Part shown: positions 7,015 to 10,715 of the stretch, piece after piece | Layout: every line of letters begins with the position of its first letter | Numbering within the stretch: the stretch's first letter is position 1 | Assembly (NCBI GenBank): GCA_026785785.1 | Contig: JAJAZI010000179.1 | Coordinates: 1-10,715 of the forward strand | Direction: 5' to 3' | Origin: Microbacteriaceae bacterium | GTDB lineage: Bacteria > Actinomycetota > Actinomycetes > Actinomycetales > Microbacteriaceae | Length of the DNA stretch: 10,715 bases | Program-made: the position numbers and the translations under genes | Notes under the pieces: generated by a model | What the model was told of the DNA's origin: nothing | Database searches by the model: none | Seen by the model: the letters and a program-made list of their open reading frames with translations, nothing else

Positions 7015-8286
7015 TTAGCCGATCGCTTCGACGTCAGTCACGAACTGGTCCCACGACGCGTCCGCATCCTGGGTCTTGTCGACATCGACGCGGGTGATCG
7101 CGTTCTGCAGGGCGTCCATGACCGGGAAGTAGTTCACGCTCTTGAACGGTGCGACGGAGATCGCGGCCGAACGCTCGGAGAAGATCTCGCCGGTCGGCGC
7201 CTCGTTGAAGTAGGGACGAGTCACGCTGAGCAGTTCCTCGGCCTCGTACAGGCTCTTCTGGCTCGGGAAGTTGCCGGTGCTGACGAAGGACTTGAGCTGC
7301 TGCTCGGGGTCGGTCAGCCAGTCGGCGAAGGCCTTCGCGGCTTCGGCCTTCTCGCCCTGGGCGGGAACGGTCAGGTACGACCCGCCCCAGTTGCCGCCGC
7401 CGTTCGGGAAGACGTTCGCGACGTCCCAGCCCTCGACCTCGGGAGCGTTGCCCTCGATCACGCCGAGAATCCAGCTCGGGCAGAGCATCGTCGCGAACGC
7501 GCCGTTGGCGAATCCGGCCGACCAGTCGTCGCTCCACTGCGAGAGGTGCGCGGAAAGCTCCGGGCTCGCGTCGAGCACGGTGGTGTAGGCGTCTTCGACG
7601 ACGGGGTTGGTCGTCGCTATGATCTCGCCGTCGGTGGCCTCGAGGGTCTCCTCCTCCTGGTTCAGGATGCCTTGGAGGATCGCACCGCTCGAGTCGAACC
7701 AGGCGGCGTCGCTGTTCGCGACGAACTCTTCGCCGGCGGCGAAGTAGGTGGCCCAGTCGCCGTCGATCATGGCGGCGACTTCCTCGCGGTCGGTGGGCAG
7801 GCCAGCCTCGGCGAAGAGGTCGGAGCGGTAGCAGATTGCCTGCGGGCCGATGTCGGTTCCGTAGGCGATGAGGCGGCCGTCAGAGCCGGTGGCTGCGTCG
7901 GTCTTCCACTGCACCCAGCGGTCGGCGACCTCGTCGTTCGAGAGGTCGTAGAGCTTGTCGGAGTACTGGAGCAGCTCGGCGAACCAGTCGACCTCGACCG
8001 CTTCGACGTCGGCGAGGCCGGAGCCGGCGCCGAGCTTGGTGAAATAGTTGGTGCGGGCGTCGCCGGACGTGGCGGCCTTGTTGTGCACGATCTTGATGCC
8101 GGTGAGCTCGGTGTACTCGGCGAGCATCTCGTCGGTATAGCCGAAGTCGTTGAAGGTTGCGAGCGTGAGCTCGGTCACCTCTTCGTCACCGCCGGGTGCG
8201 GCGCTGCTGCAGCCCGCTGCGAGTAGTGCGAATGCGGCCGCGCCGGCGATGGCTACTGCAGCGGTTGTGCGTCGTGATGTGCTCAC
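7015..8286 (-). CDS. cebE: Sugar-binding lipoprotein of the ABC transporter, probable CebE
   Basis: This is an extracellular solute-binding protein (family 1) of 423 residues, exported and lipid-anchored. The N-terminus has a basic start (STSRRTT), a hydrophobic core and a lipobox LLAAGC with Cys26, followed by a flexible SSAAPGGDEE linker. Binding-protein features include ITRVDV near the end, the EEFVANSDAAWFD region, an FPNGGGNWGGSYLTVP segment and AKAFADWLTDPEQQ. I chose GTG 8286 because AAGGAG (8297-8292) then sits 5 bases upstream. A GTG at 8292 would add two residues but overlaps the Shine-Dalgarno. It is the first gene of the operon, directly behind the three CebR-type operators, and should deliver cellobiose/cellotriose to CebFG. 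No ATPase gene follows. Ligand identity is inferred from context. Confidence 0.92.
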   Translation of the reverse strand: MSTSRRTTAAVAIAGAAAFALLAAGCSSAAPGGDEEVTELTLATFNDFGYTDEMLAEYTELTGIKIVHNKAATSGDARTNYFTKLGAGSGLADVEAVEVDWFAELLQYSDKLYDLSNDEVADRWVQWKTDAATGSDGRLIAYGTDIGPQAICYRSDLFAEAGLPTDREEVAAMIDGDWATYFAAGEEFVANSDAAWFDSSGAILQGILNQEEETLEATDGEIIATTNPVVEDAYTTVLDASPELSAHLSQWSDDWSAGFANGAFATMLCPSWILGVIEGNAPEVEGWDVANVFPNGGGNWGGSYLTVPAQGEKAEAAKAFADWLTDPEQQLKSFVSTGNFPSQKSLYEAEELLSVTRPYFNEAPTGEIFSERSAAISVAPFKSVNYFPVMDALQNAITRVDVDKTQDADASWDQFVTDVEAIG

Positions 8287-8322
8287 GGTCACTCCTTTGT
8301 GTGCGTGGGGATAGGGAGATCT

Positions 8323-8336
8323 TGGGAGCGCTCCTA
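8323..8336. promoter_or_regulatory. CebR-type operator O1 (near cebE start)
   Basis: TGGGAGCGCTCCTA is a near-perfect palindrome, with 13 of 14 positions equal to the CebR/CelR box TGGGAGCGCTCCCA. It is in the untranslated leader, 37 bases upstream of the cebE start codon, and its centre is 25 bp from the next operator. Confidence 0.85.
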
Positions 8337-8347
8337 TTTCTCAGTCG

Positions 8348-8361
8348 TGGGAGCGCTCCCA
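8348..8361. promoter_or_regulatory. CebR-type operator O2, perfect consensus
   Basis: TGGGAGCGCTCCCA is a perfect 14-bp palindrome identical to the box reported for CelR of Thermobifida fusca and CebR of Streptomyces. It lies just downstream of the predicted -10 (about +9 to +22), where a bound repressor would block transcription. Confidence 0.93.
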
Positions 8362-8375
8362 AGCGATCGGTGGCC

Positions 8376-8406
8376 ACACTACCGCAGGGATCCCACCCTC
8401 TGTCAA
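8376..8406 (-). promoter_or_regulatory. Predicted promoter of the ceb operon
   Basis: On the leftward strand a perfect -35 TTGACA (8406-8401) is followed after 19 bases by TAGTGT (8381-8376) as a modest -10. The spacer is a little long and the -10 weak, which suits a regulated promoter. Transcription would start near 8369, giving a leader of about 80 bases. Operator O3 lies just upstream of the -35, and O2 and O1 lie downstream. Confidence 0.6.
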
Positions 8407-8413
8407 GCCTTTT

Positions 8414-8427
8414 TGAGAGCGCTCCCA
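8414..8427. promoter_or_regulatory. CebR-type operator O3, upstream of the -35
   Basis: TGAGAGCGCTCCCA matches 13 of 14 positions of the CebR/CelR box; with flanks, TTGAGAGCGCTCCCAA is nearly symmetric. Its centre is 66 bp from O2 and 91 bp from O1, with the promoter between, so a DNA loop between bound repressors is possible. Confidence 0.83.
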
Positions 8428-8440
8428 AATTGATGTCATC

Positions 8441-8603
8441 CGGCGACTTTCATCATTCAGGAGTGGACAGATCTGTCGGGACGGCGAGGCCGATGCAAAC
8501 GCGGCGATTCGCCGCTGGACGACTCATTTCGCCAGGTTTCGGCACGCGTCGGCCGATTTCCGGATGCCCCACCCACCAGACTCCTGAATTATGAAAGTCG
8601 CCG
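8441..8603. repeat. 163-bp element bounded by 24-bp inverted repeats (MITE-like or large hairpin)
   Basis: The left arm 8441-8464 and right arm 8580-8603 are reverse complements with one mismatch in 24; the core reads ACTTTCAT(C/A)ATTCAGGAG. They enclose 115 bases with no credible gene. The interior holds the palindrome GACAGATCTGTC (8466-8477) and a hairpin GCGGCGATTCGCCGC (8501-8515). The right arm ends 18 bases after the stop codon of the antiporter gene, and the left arm starts 13 bases beyond operator O3. I see no target-site duplication. It could be a small non-autonomous transposable element, a dispersed intergenic repeat, or a terminator/insulator for the antiporter transcript. Confidence 0.75.
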
Positions 8604-8621
8604 CCGGGCGAGGCGGGCTGA

Positions 8622-10385
8622 TCAGTCCCGGTCGCGGGAGGTCGGCATGGACGGCTCGACCATGGCGCCGGTCTCGTTCGCCGCCTTCTGGGCGAGCAAA
8701 GCGGCATCCGCCTCCGCGACCTCCTGCTGCGCAGACTTCTCGCGCAGCGGTGTCGCCGTGAGGAAGAAGCTCAGCACGAACGCGACGAGCACGACCGCGA
8801 GGCTGACCCAGAACACCGAAACGGATGCCGTCGCGAAGCCCTCGAGAAATGGTGCCGCGAGGCGCGCGTCGGCCGTGTTCAGGAACGACGTGTCGCCGTC
8901 GAGCGCTGAGCCGATTTTGGAAGGGTCGGCCAGCAGCTCCAGGATCCGTGCATTGGCAGGGTCCGCCCGCACCGCGGGCTGGCTCGCGACCGCAGCGAGG
9001 CTCTGCTGGGTCGCCGTGCTGGCGAAGATGTCCCGGAGCACCTCGGGGATGCGCGTGAAGAGCACCGAGAAGATGACGGCGGTGCCGAGGGTGCCACCGA
9101 TCTGGCGGAAGAACGTCGACGACGAGGTCGCCACGCCGATGTCTCTCGGGCCGACGGCATTCTGGCTCGCGATCGTGAGGGTCTGCATGAGCTGGCCGAG
9201 CCCGAGGCCCACGAGCAGCATCCCGACCATCATGAACCACACGGGCTTGTCGTAGGTCGCGAACGTGAACCAAAGGAATCCGGCGGACATGAAGGCGGTG
9301 CCGAAGATCGGGAATGGCTTGTACTTGCCTGTGCGGCTGATGAGCTGGCCGCTGACGATCGACGAGACCATGAGGCCGAGGATCATCGGCAACATCAGGA
9401 ACCCGCTCTGGGTCGGGGTGGCCCCGTTCACGAGCTGCAGGTAGAGCGGAACGGTCATCATGGCGCCGAACATGCCGAAGCCGACGAGCACGCCGAGCAC
9501 GGTCGCCATCGAGAAGGTCGGCGAGGAGAACAGCTTGAGCGGGATGAGCGCGTCGTCGCCCATGAGTTTCTCGGCGAGGATGAAGCTGGCGATGCCGAGC
9601 CCGCCGATGACGTAGCAGGCGATCGCGATGCCGGAAACCCAGCCCCACTCGCGGCCCTGTTCGGCGACGAGCAGAAGCGGGACGGCGGCGAGGATGACCG
9701 TCGCCGCGCCCCACCAGTCGATGCGCGCCGGGCGCTTGGAGTGCGGAACGTGCAGGAAGCGCAGCACGATCGCGAGAGCCATGATGCCGATCGGCAGGTT
9801 GATCAGGAACACCCAGCGCCAGCCGGCCACGAACAGGATCTCGGGCCTGCCGGCGAAGAAGCCGCCGATCAGCGGTCCGATGACGCTCGAGATACCGAAG
9901 ACGGCGAGGAAGTAGCCCTGGTACTTGGCGCGCTCGCGCGGCGCGAGCATGTCGCCCATGATCGTGAGCGGCAGCGCCATCAGTCCGCCGGCGCCGAGTC
10001 CCTGGATCGCGCGGAAAATCGCGAGCTCGTACATGCTCGTCGAGAAGCCGGCGAGAAGCGATCCCAGCAGGAAGATCGTGATTGCGATGATGAACAGCGG
10101 TCGACGTCCGAAGATGTCGCTGAGCTTGCCGTAGATCGGCGTGCTGATCGTCGCCACGATCAGGTAGGACGTCGTGACCCAGGCCTGCAGGCTCAGGCCG
10201 TCGAGGTCGTCGCCGATCGTGCGCATCGACGTGCCGACGACGGTCTGGTCGAGTGCCGAGAGGAACATCCCGGCCATGAGGCCGAAGATGACGAACAGGA
10301 TCTGGCGGTGGGTCATCACCGTGCCGGGATCGGCGACGGCGTTCTTTCGGGTTCTGGACTTGGCCTTGGAGTCGACGCGTGACAT
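8622..10385 (-). CDS. DHA2-family drug/proton antiporter (MFS, 14 TM helices)
   Basis: This 587-residue EmrB/QacA-type exporter is of the usual length for 14-helix DHA2 members. The first helix ends with the conserved FLSALDQTVVGTSMRTI (D46 of motif D1). Motif A is GKLSDIFGRRPLF (86-98), followed by FRAIQGLGAGGLMALP. Motif C is GISSVIGPLIGGFFAG (164-179), and WRWVFLINLPIG follows at 189-200. A long, mostly polar loop rich in Ala/Asp (IPEVLRDIFAS to TADARL) precedes the last helix, and the charged C-terminal tail lies in the cytoplasm. I chose ATG 10385 because GAGG lies 5-6 bases upstream; an in-frame extension from TTG 10469 covers the promoter region and is unlikely. The gene stands alone with its own promoter and is not part of the ceb operon. 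Substrate cannot be predicted; proton-driven efflux of organic compounds is the family role. Confidence 0.92.
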   Translation of the reverse strand: MSRVDSKAKSRTRKNAVADPGTVMTHRQILFVIFGLMAGMFLSALDQTVVGTSMRTIGDDLDGLSLQAWVTTSYLIVATISTPIYGKLSDIFGRRPLFIIAITIFLLGSLLAGFSTSMYELAIFRAIQGLGAGGLMALPLTIMGDMLAPRERAKYQGYFLAVFGISSVIGPLIGGFFAGRPEILFVAGWRWVFLINLPIGIMALAIVLRFLHVPHSKRPARIDWWGAATVILAAVPLLLVAEQGREWGWVSGIAIACYVIGGLGIASFILAEKLMGDDALIPLKLFSSPTFSMATVLGVLVGFGMFGAMMTVPLYLQLVNGATPTQSGFLMLPMILGLMVSSIVSGQLISRTGKYKPFPIFGTAFMSAGFLWFTFATYDKPVWFMMVGMLLVGLGLGQLMQTLTIASQNAVGPRDIGVATSSSTFFRQIGGTLGTAVIFSVLFTRIPEVLRDIFASTATQQSLAAVASQPAVRADPANARILELLADPSKIGSALDGDTSFLNTADARLAAPFLEGFATASVSVFWVSLAVVLVAFVLSFFLTATPLREKSAQQEVAEADAALLAQKAANETGAMVEPSMPTSRDRD

Positions 10386-10452
10386 GGAACCTCGTTCTGG
10401 ATGCGTTGGTAAGTTATTCTCATGCAAGCCGCCGGCGACGTTGGACACAAAA

Positions 10453-10470
10453 CTTTGCAAAGACTGCAAA
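10453..10470. promoter_or_regulatory. Palindromic candidate operator of the antiporter gene
   Basis: Two nested symmetric elements are visible: CTTTGCAAAG (10453-10462), a perfect palindrome, and TTTGCA-AAGAC-TGCAAA (10454-10470). They overlap the predicted -10 and start of transcription, a usual place for TetR- or MarR-type repression of exporters. A further TGCAAG lies at 10493-10498. No regulator gene lies next to it in the window. Confidence 0.5.
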
Positions 10471-10497
10471 TTTACACCTCATACAAGTGGGCTGCAA
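10469..10497 (-). promoter_or_regulatory. Predicted promoter of the antiporter gene
   Basis: On the leftward strand TTGCAG (10497-10492) and TAAATT (10474-10469) are separated by exactly 17 bases, in the most AT-rich stretch of the window. Transcription would start near 10462, giving a leader of about 77 bases. The -35 is a weak match (3 of 6), and the -10 matches 4 of 6. Confidence 0.45.
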
Positions 10498-10528
10498 GTA
10501 CGCGGACTCCCTCGTTAGGATTGGTGGG

Positions 10529-10715
10529 ATGCACGATCGAGTGACACGCCGGGCGGCCCGCGGAATCGTCGCCATCCTCACGGCTGCCTCCGTGTCCTTC
10601 GGCGTGTCGGCGTGCCAGTCCGACTTCCTCTCTGCGACGGGGGAGTGGCGGTCGGCGGTGTCGCCGTCGCCCTCGGTATCCGCGTCACCCGAAGCGCCGG
10701 ACCAGACGCCGGACC
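10529..10715 (+). CDS. N-terminal part of a secreted lipoprotein, cut by the right edge
   Basis: From ATG 10529 the frame is open to the edge (62 residues). AGGA (10517-10520) lies 8 bases upstream. The N-terminus is basic (MHDRVTRRAARG), followed by a hydrophobic stretch and a lipobox GVSAC, with the modified Cys at about residue 32. This is a clear lipoprotein signal. The mature part begins QSDFLSATGEWRSAV and then becomes rich in Ser, Pro and Ala (SPSPSVSASPEAPDQTPD), a cell-wall-spanning linker typical of actinobacterial lipoproteins. The functional domain lies beyond the window, so no role can be given. It is divergent from the antiporter and shares its intergenic region. Confidence 0.75.
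   Translation, partial: MHDRVTRRAARGIVAILTAASVSFGVSACQSDFLSATGEWRSAVSPSPSVSASPEAPDQTPD

Noticed and set aside
7012..8226. 404-codon open frame on the + strand antisense to cebE
   Set aside because: It mirrors the third-position GC bias of the binding-protein gene. The translated sequence is repetitive Val/Gly/Glu/Arg and has no recognisable domain.
10386..10469. N-terminal extension of the antiporter from TTG 10469
   Set aside because: It would cover the predicted promoter/operator region and lacks a ribosome site, whereas ATG 10385 has GAGG upstream and a normal family N-terminus.

Overview
The window reads as chromosomal DNA of a high-GC actinobacterium. GC-rich codon use, GTG starts, operator sequences of the CebR/CelR type, a carbohydrate ABC transporter without its own ATPase and a lipobox-type binding protein all fit this. 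Microbacteriaceae or a close relative is my best guess, but it is an inference and no rRNA or marker gene is present.

Left part (1-2568): a fragment of a possible leftward gene at the edge is followed by a 330-base stretch with recurring ACCGACAT-like words and no recognised gene. Then come two rightward genes that both look broken. The first is a DoxX-like small membrane protein that needs a one-base correction near 686-691. The second is a class A FAD-dependent aromatic monooxygenase with an 8-bp tandem duplication that shifts the frame and an in-frame TAG near its C-terminus. The monooxygenase also carries an in-frame 15/30-bp minisatellite encoding LERLD-type pentapeptides. A 22-bp tandem repeat lies between the two genes.

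Middle part (2565-8430, leftward): a compact cellobiose/cello-oligosaccharide utilisation operon, in transcription order cebE (binding lipoprotein), cebF and cebG (permeases), bglC (GH1 beta-glucosidase) and cebR (LacI-family repressor). cebF/cebG and cebG/bglC overlap by ATGA, and cebR starts 9 bases after bglC. Upstream of cebE is a promoter with a perfect TTGACA -35, surrounded by three 14-bp operator palindromes. One of these is exactly TGGGAGCGCTCCCA, the published CebR/CelR box of Streptomyces and Thermobifida. The operon thus appears to encode its own repressor as its last gene. Cello-oligosaccharide would be bound by CebE, imported by CebFG powered by an ATPase encoded elsewhere, hydrolysed in the cytoplasm by BglC, and the sugar would release CebR.

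Right part (8441-10715): a 163-bp element with 24-bp near-perfect inverted arms sits between the ceb control region and a leftward 14-TM DHA2-family drug/proton antiporter. The antiporter has its own promoter with a TTTGCA-N5-TGCAAA palindrome over the predicted start of transcription. Divergent from it, a rightward lipoprotein gene runs off the right edge.

I see no clearly new defence or biosynthetic system. The points that most deserve a second look are the inverted-repeat element, the three-operator autoregulated ceb operon, and the cluster of lesions and repeats in the DoxX-like/monooxygenase pair.
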